From NCBI GenBank assembly GCA_902463265.1, contig CABQEV010000001.1:1-64000 (forward strand): a stretch of 64,000 nt of DNA. The letters run 5' to 3'. Origin of the DNA: UMGS1889 sp900556055. Its GTDB lineage: Bacteria; Bacillota; Clostridia; Oscillospirales; Ruminococcaceae. The notes beneath the pieces are model-generated. The model was not told where the DNA came from. It searched no databases and worked only from the letters and a program-made list of their open reading frames with translations. A program made the position numbers and the translations under genes. Positions 7,961-17,466 of this stretch are shown here, in pieces (position 1 is the first letter of the stretch; each line of letters starts with the position of its first letter).

Positions 7961-8596
7961 ATGCAGCATAAAAGTGAAATTTCCGATTCAGTCATAAAGC
8001 GTCTGCCGAGATATTACCGCTTCCTTGAAGAGCTGATGCGTGAGGGTGTTACAAGGATATCCTCGCGGGAGCTTTCGGAGAAAATGGATCTTACCGCCTC
8101 GCAGATACGTCAGGATCTGAACTGCTTCGGCGGCTTCGGTCAGCAGGGCTACGGCTATAATCCCGAAGCTCTGCACGGCGAGATCGGCAGGATACTCGGA
8201 GTTGACAAGGGCTTTAAAACGGTGCTTATCGGTGCGGGAAATCTCGGACATGCTATTGCGGTCCATATGGATTTCGCAGGAAAAGGGTGCAGCCTTGCGG
8301 CTATTTTCGACAGCGATCCCGCAAAGCAGGGAAGTCTTATCGCAGGGATACCTGTAAGCCCGATGGACAGGCTCGAGGAGATATGCTCGGAAATAAAGCC
8401 GCTGATAGCTATCCTCTGTATCCCGAGAGAGGCTGCGCAGGAGCTTGCGGACAGGCTTGTGAATGCAGGCATAAAGGGTTTCTGGAATTTCAGCCACTAC
8501 GACCTGAAGCCTGAGTATGAAAACATTGTCGTTGAAAATGTTCATCTCGGCGACAGTCTTATGACTCTGACTTATCATGTGAATAACATGGAATAA
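7961..8596 (+). CDS. rex: redox-sensing transcriptional repressor Rex
   Basis: Rex binds DNA when the NADH/NAD+ ratio is low and releases it when NADH is high. The N-terminal winged helix covers about 1-80, with the family signature LTASQIRQDLNCFGGFGQQG; the Rossmann fold follows, with GAGNLGHAIA (about 93-102). The 211-residue length is usual. ATG 7961 was chosen over the in-frame TTG at 7955 because GGAG (7951-7954) sits six bases before it. It is 16 bases behind icd and probably in the same transcript. I found no clear TTGTTAA-type Rex operator in the neighbouring promoters. Confidence 0.95.
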   Translation: MQHKSEISDSVIKRLPRYYRFLEELMREGVTRISSRELSEKMDLTASQIRQDLNCFGGFGQQGYGYNPEALHGEIGRILGVDKGFKTVLIGAGNLGHAIAVHMDFAGKGCSLAAIFDSDPAKQGSLIAGIPVSPMDRLEEICSEIKPLIAILCIPREAAQELADRLVNAGIKGFWNFSHYDLKPEYENIVVENVHLGDSLMTLTYHVNNME

Positions 8597-8692
8597 TAAA
8601 AACCATTGGAATTATGGAGAAGAAATCGCCGCAAAAGCTTTGATATATGCGGTTTGCGGCGAGAGATCCCCATAATTCAATGGTTTTTTATT
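8597..8692. repeat. dispersed nested-hairpin repeat, copy 1, also a terminator for rex
   Basis: The outer arms AAAACCATTGGAATTATGG (from 8599) and CCATAATTCAATGGTTTT (to about 8687) pair with one bulge. The inner arms GCCGCAAA and TTTGCGGC form a second hairpin. A T-rich tract follows, so the element probably ends transcription after rex. A close relative of the same size is at 18801-18907, and a shortened relative is at 3452-3487. Confidence 0.7.
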
Positions 8693-8809
8693 TTTATAAT
8701 CCGCTGAAAAAAACGTGTTTGTAAAATCAATAAAAACATTGCATTTATAAAATATTTCTCCGATTGCGGAATATTGTGCAGATCTGCATACCAAAAACCG
8801 ATGGCTGTG

Positions 8810-8818
8810 TGCTATAAT
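8810..8818 (+). promoter_or_regulatory. extended -10 promoter for the surface protein
   Basis: TGC followed by TATAAT (8813-8818). No convincing -35 is seen 17 bases upstream. Confidence 0.45.
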
Positions 8819-8883
8819 GGTTGCGTAATACAAAAAACATCTCAGGCACAAATTTCCTGACATTATTGCAAGGAGGAATTATT

Positions 8884-11736
8884 ATGAAGAAAACAGGCAT
8901 ATCAGCACTGGCAACGGCCGCAGCTGTGTCCCTCGGCTGTCTTGCTGCATTCCCTGCGGTAAATGCCGATGCGGCTGATGCAAAGACTGCAAAAGTCGAG
9001 CTGCCATCGAATTTCAGCGCAAGCGTGGATTTCAGCAGCCTTCCCGATGAACCCGCAACGAAGACCGAAACGGTTTCCGTGACAGCAAACAAAGTAATGA
9101 CACTTGACAGCAGCGGAGTGGAAAATGATAAATATGATTGGGTAAATCTCAGCGATGAAGCCAATATCTTTCAGCTGAATGATTCATCATCGTCAACTGC
9201 TTCGATCGGCAAGGATGCCATAAAGGCTGCGATCGAAGCAAAGGACAGCAATGTCGGTGACGATTTCGTTATCACAGGCTTCACGGTACACTATTCCTAT
9301 GATGTTTCGGCAGATGTATCTATGTTCTGCTCTGCGGGCGGATTTGACGCTGACGGCAGTTGGATCGACCTGAACAACAGCAGTACACCGCAGTTCGCCG
9401 ATCTCACGATCACTTCCGGCAACGGAACAGGCACGATATCAAGCCCCGCTTCCGTGACAAATTATACCCAGCTTACATTTAACTGCGGCGCAACTATGTC
9501 AAATTCCGATACGGCATCAATAACCATTACAGGCGTTGATTTTGATGTTAAATATACTGAGGCTGATACGGCTCAGGAAGAATGGAAGGACACAAGCGGC
9601 GACTGGGACAGCGGATATGTTTTCAATGTAGCTGATGATGCAGGCAGAAACAGCATGAGGACCGAACTTGAAAAGCTCATCGGTGCAAATATCGCTTCCT
9701 ATGAGATAAAGGCTGTGACGGTCGATTACGATTACACCTCATCAACGGGCTATGCACACATATCAGCTTCCGCTGACGGCCCCGACAAGAACGACACATG
9801 GCTTTCACTGGACAATGAGGGACTTCACAACTGGGATCTGGATCCATCGGTCATAGATGATTCCTTTAAGCTTGCAGATCAGGATCAGGACAGCAAGAGC
9901 GGAAGCGGTACCTTTGTTGTTCCCGCAAATAAAGGCATTGAGCAGTACTGCAATATGCATCTTACCATCGGAGCAGGTGCAAAATACAATTCTGCAGCTG
10001 CTTCCTTAAATGTAACAAAGCTGACGTTTGAGGTTTCCTACACCGAGCGCAGTGCAGGCGTAGATGTGCCGACAGGCGCAGAAAAGAAAATACCTTACAG
10101 CGAGATCAAGGACAACGACTTTATAAATGTCGGCTTTAAGAAGCCCTCAGTTGAGGTCTGCGGACATAAGGATCACGTTTCCGCTGACGGCGTTAATTAC
10201 ACTCCGAATGCAAAGTTCTGCCCATGGACAGGCGTTGACATAGTAAGAGTTGACGCAAACGGCAGGGAGCTTGGCGGAACATACACTGTATTTTCCGCAA
10301 CAGCAAGCGACACGGGCGACATTATTTACTCGACTGTTTCCCTGAAGGATATTTTTGCGGAAACAGGCAGTCTTTCCGATGGAGAATATCTGAAGCTTTC
10401 CACGGCGGCTTATGTTGAATATACTCTTTTTGAAAAGCAGCCGAATATGCAGCTCGGTACTGTTTCGATCAGTGATTTCGTTGTTGAAGAATTTCTTGAC
10501 TACGATCCCTCAACAGGAAACTATGACCTTAAAACAGGCGAACCCGATCTGACAAAAACGGAATATATCTTAAACGGCAACGGTGTCAGCAAGTCGTTTG
10601 AAGGCTATGATGCACTTCTTGTTGATTATACTCTGGAAGATCCCGATGAATGCTCCGCTATTGTAATTATTCTCCATGGCTGGGGCGAGGGTCATGTCGG
10701 CTGGGAAGCACTGTATTTCCCGATAGACGGCAGCGGAAGGATAGCTGTTGACCTTTCCAAGTATCAGTCACTAAAGTTCTATAACATCTATGCAGGCGTT
10801 GCCGCAAGGACAGATGCTAAGATCGGTGACAAGGTCACACCGGGATTTGAAGTGACCGATTCCGCTCTGATAACAGCTTACAACGGCACATTCAGCACTG
10901 CTATACCCGCAGTTGAGCCTGATGATGAGCCGGTAACACCTGTTAAGCCCTCAGATCCGGTAACACCGGCAAATCCCTCCAATCCGTCATATCCCACAGG
11001 CGGCGGATCTTCATCGACCTATCCCACAGGCGGCGGATCTTCATCATCTTCTTCGGGCAGCAACAGCAATAATAACAGCAAAAATGATAATAATACAGAC
11101 AGCAAGCCTTCACAGGCAGTAAGCGACGCAAAGCCTAACACAACAGTTTCCATAAGCATAAGCACAGACAGCACAAACATCTCCTCAAACATCTTCCTCG
11201 AAGCAAAGGAAAAGAACCTGACTATGGAGCTCAAGCTTCCCAACGGTGTTACATGGACCATCAAGGCAGGAACTATCTCTGACGATGTTAAGAACATTGA
11301 TATCAATGTTGACATCAAGACAAACAATATCCCCAAGGATTCCGTAAATGAGATCGCTCAGGGCAATGACTCAATGCAGATCTCACTTTCGCACAACGGC
11401 AGCTTCGGCTTTAACGCAGAGGTATCTATCCCTGTCGGTTCGAAGTATAACGGAAAGTATGCGAATGCTTATCACTACAACAAGGGTATAATGGAGTTCA
11501 TAGGCAGCGCTATGGTTGCAAAGGGCGAAGCTCCTCTTAATCTCGTTCATGCTTCCGAATATGCTATCGTATTCTCCGATGAGCCTATGGCTGTTACTGA
11601 GGACGTTTCATCCGCAGCAGGCATAGCTGAAGAAAGCACAGCAGAAAGCTCCGCAAACGGCATTATCCCTGCGGCTGCTGTTATCATCACTGTATTCGCC
11701 GCAGTTAAGACAGTAAGAAGGATCAGAGAGAAATAA
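8884..11736 (+). CDS. large secreted, membrane-anchored multidomain surface protein
   Basis: 950 residues, with a signal peptide at about 1-30 (MKKTGISALA, cut near ADAAD) and a C-terminal hydrophobic helix followed by VRRIREK, so it is exported and held in the membrane. AGGAGG precedes the ATG at 8884; an open frame from 8821 is not used. Two roughly 150-residue beta-rich domains (about 45-205 and 210-380) are similar to each other, each ending in a KYTE or SYTE strand. A third region with WGEGHVGWE lies at about 560-680. A Pro/Ser/Gly/Asn linker containing a repeated YPTGGGSSS unit leads to a last beta domain. The look is of carbohydrate-binding or adhesion modules. I saw no catalytic motif and no dockerin or cohesin. 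Confidence 0.8.
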   Translation: MKKTGISALATAAAVSLGCLAAFPAVNADAADAKTAKVELPSNFSASVDFSSLPDEPATKTETVSVTANKVMTLDSSGVENDKYDWVNLSDEANIFQLNDSSSSTASIGKDAIKAAIEAKDSNVGDDFVITGFTVHYSYDVSADVSMFCSAGGFDADGSWIDLNNSSTPQFADLTITSGNGTGTISSPASVTNYTQLTFNCGATMSNSDTASITITGVDFDVKYTEADTAQEEWKDTSGDWDSGYVFNVADDAGRNSMRTELEKLIGANIASYEIKAVTVDYDYTSSTGYAHISASADGPDKNDTWLSLDNEGLHNWDLDPSVIDDSFKLADQDQDSKSGSGTFVVPANKGIEQYCNMHLTIGAGAKYNSAAASLNVTKLTFEVSYTERSAGVDVPTGAEKKIPYSEIKDNDFINVGFKKPSVEVCGHKDHVSADGVNYTPNAKFCPWTGVDIVRVDANGRELGGTYTVFSATASDTGDIIYSTVSLKDIFAETGSLSDGEYLKLSTAAYVEYTLFEKQPNMQLGTVSISDFVVEEFLDYDPSTGNYDLKTGEPDLTKTEYILNGNGVSKSFEGYDALLVDYTLEDPDECSAIVIILHGWGEGHVGWEALYFPIDGSGRIAVDLSKYQSLKFYNIYAGVAARTDAKIGDKVTPGFEVTDSALITAYNGTFSTAIPAVEPDDEPVTPVKPSDPVTPANPSNPSYPTGGGSSSTYPTGGGSSSSSSGSNSNNNSKNDNNTDSKPSQAVSDAKPNTTVSISISTDSTNISSNIFLEAKEKNLTMELKLPNGVTWTIKAGTISDDVKNIDINVDIKTNNIPKDSVNEIAQGNDSMQISLSHNGSFGFNAEVSIPVGSKYNGKYANAYHYNKGIMEFIGSAMVAKGEAPLNLVHASEYAIVFSDEPMAVTEDVSSAAGIAEESTAESSANGIIPAAAVIITVFAAVKTVRRIREK
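10990..11045 (+). repeat. 30-base direct repeat in the linker of the surface protein
   Basis: Two copies begin at 10990 and 11020 and encode YPTGGGSSS each time. It is a coding repeat that lengthens the flexible linker, probably by slippage or recombination. Confidence 0.85.
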
Positions 11737-11759
11737 TCATCAAAATGGCTGATTTTTAT

Positions 11760-11800
11760 CCGCCGAAGCAGGTCAGACGATCTGTTTCGGCGGATTTTTT
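11760..11800 (+). terminator. terminator of the surface protein gene
   Basis: The stem TCCGCCGAAgCAG pairs with CTGtTTCGGCGGA and is followed by six T. Confidence 0.85.
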
Positions 11801-11933
11801 GCGTTATTACATAATTATTTCCGTGATTATACGATTTATTGTCATTAAATTATCACATTGACGAGTAAAATAATATATAACGAAATGAGAGAGACATAAT
11901 AAAGAGTGAAATCAAACTGAAAGGATGATATAT

Positions 11934-13262
11934 ATGATGGATAATAACAAGTTTAATAAAGACGATGCCAAAGAGGTTTCTTATTATCCTGCCGATGATA
12001 ATGATGTTGGCACTGTAAAGCCGAGACATTCGGAAATTAAGGCTAAGGTGTTGGGCATAATAGCTCTGATGGCTGTCGTTTCCGTTGGTTCGATCGGCGG
12101 CTACAAGGCTGTTACCGAAAAGGAAATAAGCGGGGGCACCTCCGTTTCCGATACCGCTGACACGGAAAAGGCTGAGGCTGCGGACAAGACCGAAACAGAA
12201 ACGACTGTTGCGGATGCCGTAGATTCCGCAGTTACGACCGCAGCGACGGATTCCTCATCCTACAAGAGTATGCTTGAGCTTGCAAACAAGGGCAGCACAA
12301 TGACAGTCCCCGATATCGTAAAGAAGGTAAAGCCTTCGGTTGTCGGAATTTCTTCGGAATTCGTCATTGATTCGGGATATTCATATCTTTCGGGCAGCGC
12401 AACAGGCACAGGCACGGGCATTGTGATGAGCGAGGACGGATACATCATCACAAATGCGCACGTTGTCGTTAATTCCGATTACGGCACATCAATAGTTGCA
12501 AAGAAGGTCACGGTAGTTCTTGCTGACCAGTCCGAGCATGAGGCTGAGATCATAGGCAAGGATACAAAGAGCGACCTTGCAGTCCTTAAAATAGACGCAG
12601 CGGGTCTTGACCTTACTCCTGCCGAATTCGGCAACAGCGATGAGCTTGAAGAAGGCGAGCTTGCAGTTGCAATAGGAAATCCTCTTGGATTTGAGCTTTA
12701 CGGCTCGACGACCTGCGGCATAATCTCCGCACTTAACAGAACCATCACTACCGATAACGATTCTATGAGCCTTATCCAGACAGACGCTGCCATCAACCCC
12801 GGCAACAGCGGCGGCCCGCTTATCAACAGCTATGGACAGGTCATCGGCATCAACTCCAACAAGATCGTTTCCAGCCAGGTCGAGGGAATAGGTTTTGCTA
12901 TCCCGATAAATGAAGCAAAGCCTATCATTGACGATCTTATCAACAAGGGCTATGTTACAGGCAGACCTCTTATCGGCATCACAGGTGAGGACATCAATCA
13001 GAGAACAGCACGTTACTATGATATCCCCGAGGGTGTTATGGTAAGATTTATCGAACCCGGTTCGGCTGCTGACAATGCAGGCGTAAAGGTCGGTGATATC
13101 ATCGTCGGCGCAGAGGGCGAGTCTGTTACAACAATGGACGAGATCAACAAGATCAAGGAAAATTATAAAGCAGGCGATGAATTCAAGATCACAGTTTACC
13201 GTGACGGCAGCGAGCTTGATCTCACACTTGTACTCGGCGAGGCTACGGCTGAGAACCAGTAA
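11934..13262 (+). CDS. htrA: HtrA/DegP-type membrane-anchored serine protease
   Basis: Quality-control protease acting outside the membrane. Residues 1-38 are cytoplasmic, a transmembrane helix follows at about 39-57, then an acidic Ala/Thr/Glu/Asp linker to about 110. The trypsin-like domain has H176 (TNAHVVV), D214 (SDLAVL) and S292 (NPGNSGGPL). One PDZ domain follows at about 345-430 (GVKVGDIIVGAEG). Length (442) is typical for Gram-positive HtrA. ATGs at 11925, 11934 and 11937 are in frame; AAGG at 11921-11924 suits 11934 best. It stands alone between terminators. Confidence 0.93.
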   Translation: MMDNNKFNKDDAKEVSYYPADDNDVGTVKPRHSEIKAKVLGIIALMAVVSVGSIGGYKAVTEKEISGGTSVSDTADTEKAEAADKTETETTVADAVDSAVTTAATDSSSYKSMLELANKGSTMTVPDIVKKVKPSVVGISSEFVIDSGYSYLSGSATGTGTGIVMSEDGYIITNAHVVVNSDYGTSIVAKKVTVVLADQSEHEAEIIGKDTKSDLAVLKIDAAGLDLTPAEFGNSDELEEGELAVAIGNPLGFELYGSTTCGIISALNRTITTDNDSMSLIQTDAAINPGNSGGPLINSYGQVIGINSNKIVSSQVEGIGFAIPINEAKPIIDDLINKGYVTGRPLIGITGEDINQRTARYYDIPEGVMVRFIEPGSAADNAGVKVGDIIVGAEGESVTTMDEINKIKENYKAGDEFKITVYRDGSELDLTLVLGEATAENQ

Positions 13263-13298
13263 TGCAGCCGATCCGCAATGGATTTGATATAGATGAAA

Positions 13299-13332
13299 AA
13301 ATGCGCAGGAGCGGGTGCTTCTGCGCATTTTT
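13299..13332 (+). terminator. terminator of htrA
   Basis: ATGCGCAG pairs with CTGCGCAT, with extra pairs near the loop, and is followed by a T-rich tail. Confidence 0.75.
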
Positions 13333-13460
13333 ATAATATTGTGTGTGTTATTTAATGTGATATATCAACAGAAAATTCATATTAAAAGAATTATAATCCG
13401 CCCGAAGTATTATATAATAATATGTAGAAATAGAAAGCATCTGATGACGGAGGCGGGAAA

Positions 13461-13769
13461 ATGATCGACGAGGCATATATTTGTGAGAAAATAACGGCGC
13501 TGAGAATGGAAAAGGGTGTATCAGCCCGTGACATGAGCCTTTCTCTCGGTCAGAATCCCGGCTATATAAACAGGATCGAAAACAAGAAGAGCCTTCCGTC
13601 AATGGAAATGTTCCTCTACATCTGTGATTATCTGAACATTTCTCCGAAGGATTTCTTTGATGATGAGCAGGATATCCCGCAGGTAATATCCGAAATAAAG
13701 GACAGGTGCGCAGAACTCAGTGAAGAAAAATGCAGATTGCTGCTCGATGTGGCGAGAGCTATGAAATAA
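13461..13769 (+). CDS. XRE-family transcriptional regulator
   Basis: 102 residues. An N-terminal Cro/CI helix-turn-helix (about 5-65) contains LRMEKGVSARDMSLSLGQNP and the recognition segment GYINRIENKKSLPSMEMF. The rest is a short helical tail that may dimerise. GGAGGCGGG lies before the ATG. It is monocistronic, between the htrA terminator and a shared terminator with mtnN. Its target is unknown; nothing next to it is an obvious regulated partner. Confidence 0.85.
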   Translation: MIDEAYICEKITALRMEKGVSARDMSLSLGQNPGYINRIENKKSLPSMEMFLYICDYLNISPKDFFDDEQDIPQVISEIKDRCAELSEEKCRLLLDVARAMK

Positions 13770-13774
13770 AAATA

Positions 13775-13811
13775 AACGGGAGAATTTCATTTCGGTGAAT
13801 TTCTCCCGTTT
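13775..13811. terminator. bidirectional terminator
   Basis: AACGGGAGAA and TTCTCCCGTT form the stem, with T-runs in both directions, between the XRE gene and the convergent mtnN. Confidence 0.85.
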
Positions 13812-13815
13812 GATT

Positions 13816-14490
13816 TTATCCGTTGATTATAGCAAGAACCACGTCAGCAACGCGTTTTGCAGCTATCTTCTCGAATTCCTCATATGTCATCTCGCCGTTG
13901 TCGTCGGCATTGTCGGAGATGCAGCGGATAGTAACGAACTTGCAGCCGTTCAGAAAAGCCGAATGTGCGACTGCGGAGGACTCCATATCGACTGCGAGAG
14001 GGGAGAATTCCTTGACGATCTCAGCCTTCAGTGCGGAGTCGGATATGAACTGCTCGCCCGAAACTATCCTGCCGATGTGGGACTTGTAGCCAAGCTTTTC
14101 GCAAGCCGTTTCGGCTATCGAGATAAGCTCGCTGTCAGCCTCGAATTTGCTGTGATACGGGGGATAGTTTTCGAGAAATCGGGGGGTGAGGTCATGATGC
14201 ATAAGGTCCTTCGAGATAACTATGTCGCAGACCTTTACATCAGCGGACATTCCGCCCGCAATTCCGCAGTTTATGATAAAATCCGGCTTGAATGTGTTTA
14301 TCAGGACGCTTGCGCATACGGCGGAATTTACCTTGCCGATGCCGCAGCACGCATTAACGACAGTCACGCTGTCCTTTTTCCATACATAAAATTCATATGC
14401 GCCGTGCTTTTCGACAGCAGCTTCGCCGAGTGCTTCGCGTATATCCTTGACTTCTGAGGGCATTGCCGAGATTATTCCGATAGTTTTCAT
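13816..14490 (-). CDS. mtnN: 5'-methylthioadenosine/S-adenosylhomocysteine nucleosidase
   Basis: Hydrolyses MTA and SAH to adenine plus the thioribose or ribosylhomocysteine, recycling by-products of methylation and, through LuxS, allowing AI-2 formation. 224 residues, usual for the family. Visible motifs are MKTIGIISAM at the start, the INCGIAGG phosphorylase-family loop, the VSGEQFI motif, and the substrate motif VDMESSAVAH, whose Glu binds ribose. The catalytic Asp is in CISDNAD. It has its own promoter divergent from the acidic protein gene at 14685. Confidence 0.95.
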   Translation of the reverse strand: MKTIGIISAMPSEVKDIREALGEAAVEKHGAYEFYVWKKDSVTVVNACCGIGKVNSAVCASVLINTFKPDFIINCGIAGGMSADVKVCDIVISKDLMHHDLTPRFLENYPPYHSKFEADSELISIAETACEKLGYKSHIGRIVSGEQFISDSALKAEIVKEFSPLAVDMESSAVAHSAFLNGCKFVTIRCISDNADDNGEMTYEEFEKIAAKRVADVVLAIING

Positions 14491-14525
14491 TTTAATTTTC
14501 CTTTCCCAGAGATATTCATAATATG

Positions 14526-14555
14526 ATTATACAACGTCTGCGGGATAAATGTCAA
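14526..14555 (-). promoter_or_regulatory. promoter of mtnN
   Basis: On the minus strand TTGACA (14550-14555), 18-base spacer, TATAAT (14526-14531): a full consensus promoter. Confidence 0.85.
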
Positions 14556-14576
14556 TAAAATATTTTTCAGAGTCCC

Positions 14577-14605
14577 TTGTATTTCGGTAAAATATGTGAT
14601 ATAAT
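14577..14605 (+). promoter_or_regulatory. promoter of the acidic membrane-anchored protein
   Basis: TTGTAT (14577-14582), 17-base spacer, TATAAT (14600-14605). Confidence 0.75.
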
Positions 14606-14684
14606 ATAGTCATAACAATCGGCTGCCGATAATTCGGGTCAGTCGGACAGAAAATCCACATTAAAGAAAAGGAGCAAAAAGATT

Positions 14685-15044
14685 ATGAAGAACGGTTTTG
14701 GACTTGCAATGCTCGCTCTGGTATCTGCTGCTGCAGGTGCTGCTGTTGCTATGTTTGCTATGAAGAAGCAGGAAGAGCTTGAGCAGTATGATTATGATTT
14801 TGACGATGACGATGAGATCTATTTCGATGATGATGACGAGTGCGGCTGCGGATGCTGCGAAAAGTCTGAGGGCGACACTGCTTCCGGTGATGCAAAGTCT
14901 GAGGAAAAGCCCGCTGAGGAAAAGACCTTTGATGACGCTGAGGATAACGAGGACGTTGAAAAGGAGCTTGACACCATCGATGACGAGGTAGAGGACAACG
15001 ACACAACAACAGAAGTGCCTAAGCCCGAAAAAGGCGACTTCTGA
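14685..15044 (+). CDS. membrane-anchored, highly acidic protein of unknown function
   Basis: 119 residues. One transmembrane helix (about 5-26, Ala-rich) is followed by a tail that is almost entirely Asp, Glu and small residues, with a DDDDECGCGCCEKSEG patch holding four cysteines near residue 60. AAAGGAGC lies upstream. The helix with few preceding residues suggests the tail faces one side only; I cannot tell which. The acidic stretch plus CxCxCC could bind metal cations, and the next gene downstream is a metal efflux ATPase on the other strand, but no link is shown. No family recognised. Confidence 0.7.
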   Translation: MKNGFGLAMLALVSAAAGAAVAMFAMKKQEELEQYDYDFDDDDEIYFDDDDECGCGCCEKSEGDTASGDAKSEEKPAEEKTFDDAEDNEDVEKELDTIDDEVEDNDTTTEVPKPEKGDF

Positions 15045-15067
15045 TAACTGAACAGCTTAAAAAAATC

Positions 15068-15102
15068 ATGCCCGTGTTCGTAAAAAACACGGGCATTTTT
15101 AT
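15068..15102. terminator. bidirectional terminator
   Basis: ATGCCCGTGTT pairs with AACACGGGCAT, flanked by A-run and T-run, between two convergent genes. Confidence 0.85.
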
Positions 15103-15119
15103 TTCCTTACGGGGATATT

Positions 15120-17453
15120 TTATTTTACTTTTCCTGCACGCATTGCATTGAGAACTGCGATGAACGATACGCCGACATCTGCGAAAACAGCTGCCCACAT
15201 ATTTGCGATACTGAGTGCCGCAAGCACCATAACGATGAATTTTACGGCAAGCGCAAAGACTATGTTCTGCATTACTATGCCGCCTGTGCGCTTTGATATT
15301 GCGATCGCATCGGCGATCTTGGAGGGATCATCGTCCATGATGACCGCATCTGCGGCTTCGATAGCTGCGTCTGAGCCTATGCCGCCCATTGCAAATCCCG
15401 CATCGGCTGCCATAAGAACGGGTGCGTCGTTTATTCCGTCGCCTGCGAATATGATGCCGCTGCTGCCTTCAGCCTTGATCCTGCCGAGGATATCAGCCTT
15501 GTCGCCGGGCATAAGTCCCGCATAAACACGGTCGATGCCTGCCTGTGCGGCGATCTCCTTGGCTGCGGCTTCACGGTCGCCTGTGAGCATAACTGTCTTT
15601 ATGCCCATGGATTTCAGCTGTGCGACAGCTTCAGCCGAACGCTTTTTGATCCTGTCGGAAATAAGGATATATCCGAGATATTTTCCGTTTTCGGCAACGT
15701 GGATAACAGTTCCTGCACTGTCGGGATTTTCGCACTGAATGCCGAATTTATCCATAAGACGCTTGTTTCCTGCGAGTATCTCGCTGCCGTCGTAATTCGC
15801 CTTTACGCCCATGCCCGAAAGCTCCTCGGATGTAACGTTTGCGATATCGGAAGTACCTCCCTTCCGCTCATATGCACGCTTTACGGATACGGCTGTCGGG
15901 TGATTTGAATAGCTTTCGGCGGCTGCGCAAAGACGCAGTATCTTGTCGGCATTTTCCTCGGGATATATCTTTGTTACATCAAAAACGCCTTCTGTCAGAG
16001 TACCTGTCTTATCAAAAACAGCGGTGTCAGCCTTCCTGAGAATGTCCATAACGCTGCCGCCTTTGATAAGTATGCCCTTTTTCGATGCGCCGCCGATCCC
16101 GCCGAAATAGGAGAGGGGAACGGAAATCACCAGTGCGCATGGGCAGGATACAACGAGGAATTCAAGTGCGGGATAAATTTTGTCTGCCGAGAATGCGCCG
16201 TCGATCATCATCGGGATAACTGCAAGCAGAACAGCCGCAATAACAACGCACGGTGTGTAATATCTTGCGAATTTTGTGATGAAATTCTCTGAGGGAGCCT
16301 TTCTTGCACCCGCATTTTCGACCATTTCGAGAATTCTTGAAACTGTGGATTCGCCGTATTCCTTGGTGACTCTCAGCTCCATAACGCCGGAAAGATTGAT
16401 AACACCGCTCATTACCTCGTCGCCCGTTCTGAATGTTCTGGGGACGCTTTCGCCTGTCAGTGCGGAGGTATCTGCGGAGCAGTCTGCGCTGATAAGCTCG
16501 CCGTCAAGCGGAACTCTTTCGCCTGCGGATACAACGATGACATCGCCTATGGAAATGCTTTCGGGAGATACCTGCCTGATTATCATGTTTCCGTTTTCAT
16601 CGGTATCTCTGATGCCTGCGCTGTCGGGACGAAGCTCCATAAGTCCAGAGATGGATTTTCTCGAACGTTCAACAGCGTAGTTTTGGAAGTATTCGCCTAT
16701 CTGATAAAGTATCATAACAGCCGCACCTTCGGACGCTTCGCCGATAAGCATTGCGCCGACTGAGGCGATGGTCATAAGGAAGTTTTCATCGAAAACACGT
16801 CCCTTGAAGATGTTTTTCACAGCTCTCAGCAGAACATCATATCCGGCGATGAGATAAGCAGCGACCATAAGGACGGTCTTTACGATATCAGCATCTGAAA
16901 CCAATCCGACGATAAATCCGGCTGCCGCAAGAACAACTGCGGAAACGATTCTGATTATCATTACCTTTCCGGAGCCTTCATGCTCTTCCTGCGTGTCCTC
17001 GCTTTTCTTTGCGGACACTTCATCATTCAGCTTGACAGTCACATCGGGTTCAAGCTCGGAAACTATCTTCTTTACAGCTTCGGTGACATTCCTGTCAGCT
17101 TCGACAGTAAGCTTCTTAGCCATGAAGTTCATCTCAGCGGATTTTACATCGGGAAGCTTTTCGACAGCCGCACGGATCTCCTCAGCACAGTGCGCACAGT
17201 CAAGGCCTTCAAGGATATATTCGGTCTTTTTTGCCGATGTCTGCTTTACCTCAACAGTCACATCAGGTTCAACCTCGGCGATTATCTTTTTTACATCTTC
17301 ATAAACATTGGCAGAACCGTGCTTCTCGCTGACGGTCAGCTTCTTTGCCATGAAATTCATTTCAGCCTTTTCAACGCTTTCAAGCTTCTCAACTCTTGAG
17401 CGTATCTCTTCGGCGCAGTGTGCGCAGTCAAGACCGTTTAAAATCAGTTCCAT
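15120..17453 (-). CDS. P1B-type heavy-metal efflux ATPase (Zn/Cd/Pb type)
   Basis: ATP-driven export of divalent metal across the membrane. Two N-terminal HMA domains (about 1-65 and 75-145) each carry DCAHC, a pattern linked with Zn/Cd/Pb pumps rather than Cu. Then come the A-domain TGES loop, the SCPCAL transport motif, the phosphorylated Asp in DKTGTLTEG, the HP motif (SNHPTAV) and the GDGINDAP hinge. In the last helices a Lys (AVKFIV) and a DVG motif fit the P1B-2 (ZntA/CadA) group. I chose the ATG at 17453, where the HMA domain starts, over an in-frame TTG at 17480 inside the neighbouring gene. It is the last gene of an ArsR-methyltransferase-ATPase operon. Confidence 0.93.
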   Translation of the reverse strand: MELILNGLDCAHCAEEIRSRVEKLESVEKAEMNFMAKKLTVSEKHGSANVYEDVKKIIAEVEPDVTVEVKQTSAKKTEYILEGLDCAHCAEEIRAAVEKLPDVKSAEMNFMAKKLTVEADRNVTEAVKKIVSELEPDVTVKLNDEVSAKKSEDTQEEHEGSGKVMIIRIVSAVVLAAAGFIVGLVSDADIVKTVLMVAAYLIAGYDVLLRAVKNIFKGRVFDENFLMTIASVGAMLIGEASEGAAVMILYQIGEYFQNYAVERSRKSISGLMELRPDSAGIRDTDENGNMIIRQVSPESISIGDVIVVSAGERVPLDGELISADCSADTSALTGESVPRTFRTGDEVMSGVINLSGVMELRVTKEYGESTVSRILEMVENAGARKAPSENFITKFARYYTPCVVIAAVLLAVIPMMIDGAFSADKIYPALEFLVVSCPCALVISVPLSYFGGIGGASKKGILIKGGSVMDILRKADTAVFDKTGTLTEGVFDVTKIYPEENADKILRLCAAAESYSNHPTAVSVKRAYERKGGTSDIANVTSEELSGMGVKANYDGSEILAGNKRLMDKFGIQCENPDSAGTVIHVAENGKYLGYILISDRIKKRSAEAVAQLKSMGIKTVMLTGDREAAAKEIAAQAGIDRVYAGLMPGDKADILGRIKAEGSSGIIFAGDGINDAPVLMAADAGFAMGGIGSDAAIEAADAVIMDDDPSKIADAIAISKRTGGIVMQNIVFALAVKFIVMVLAALSIANMWAAVFADVGVSFIAVLNAMRAGKVK

Positions 17454-17466
17454 AAGATCATCTCTT

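Noticed and set aside
8884..11736. Cellulosome scaffoldin or dockerin protein
   Set aside because: No duplicated calcium-binding dockerin loop or cohesin-like repeat; anchoring is by a C-terminal membrane helix.
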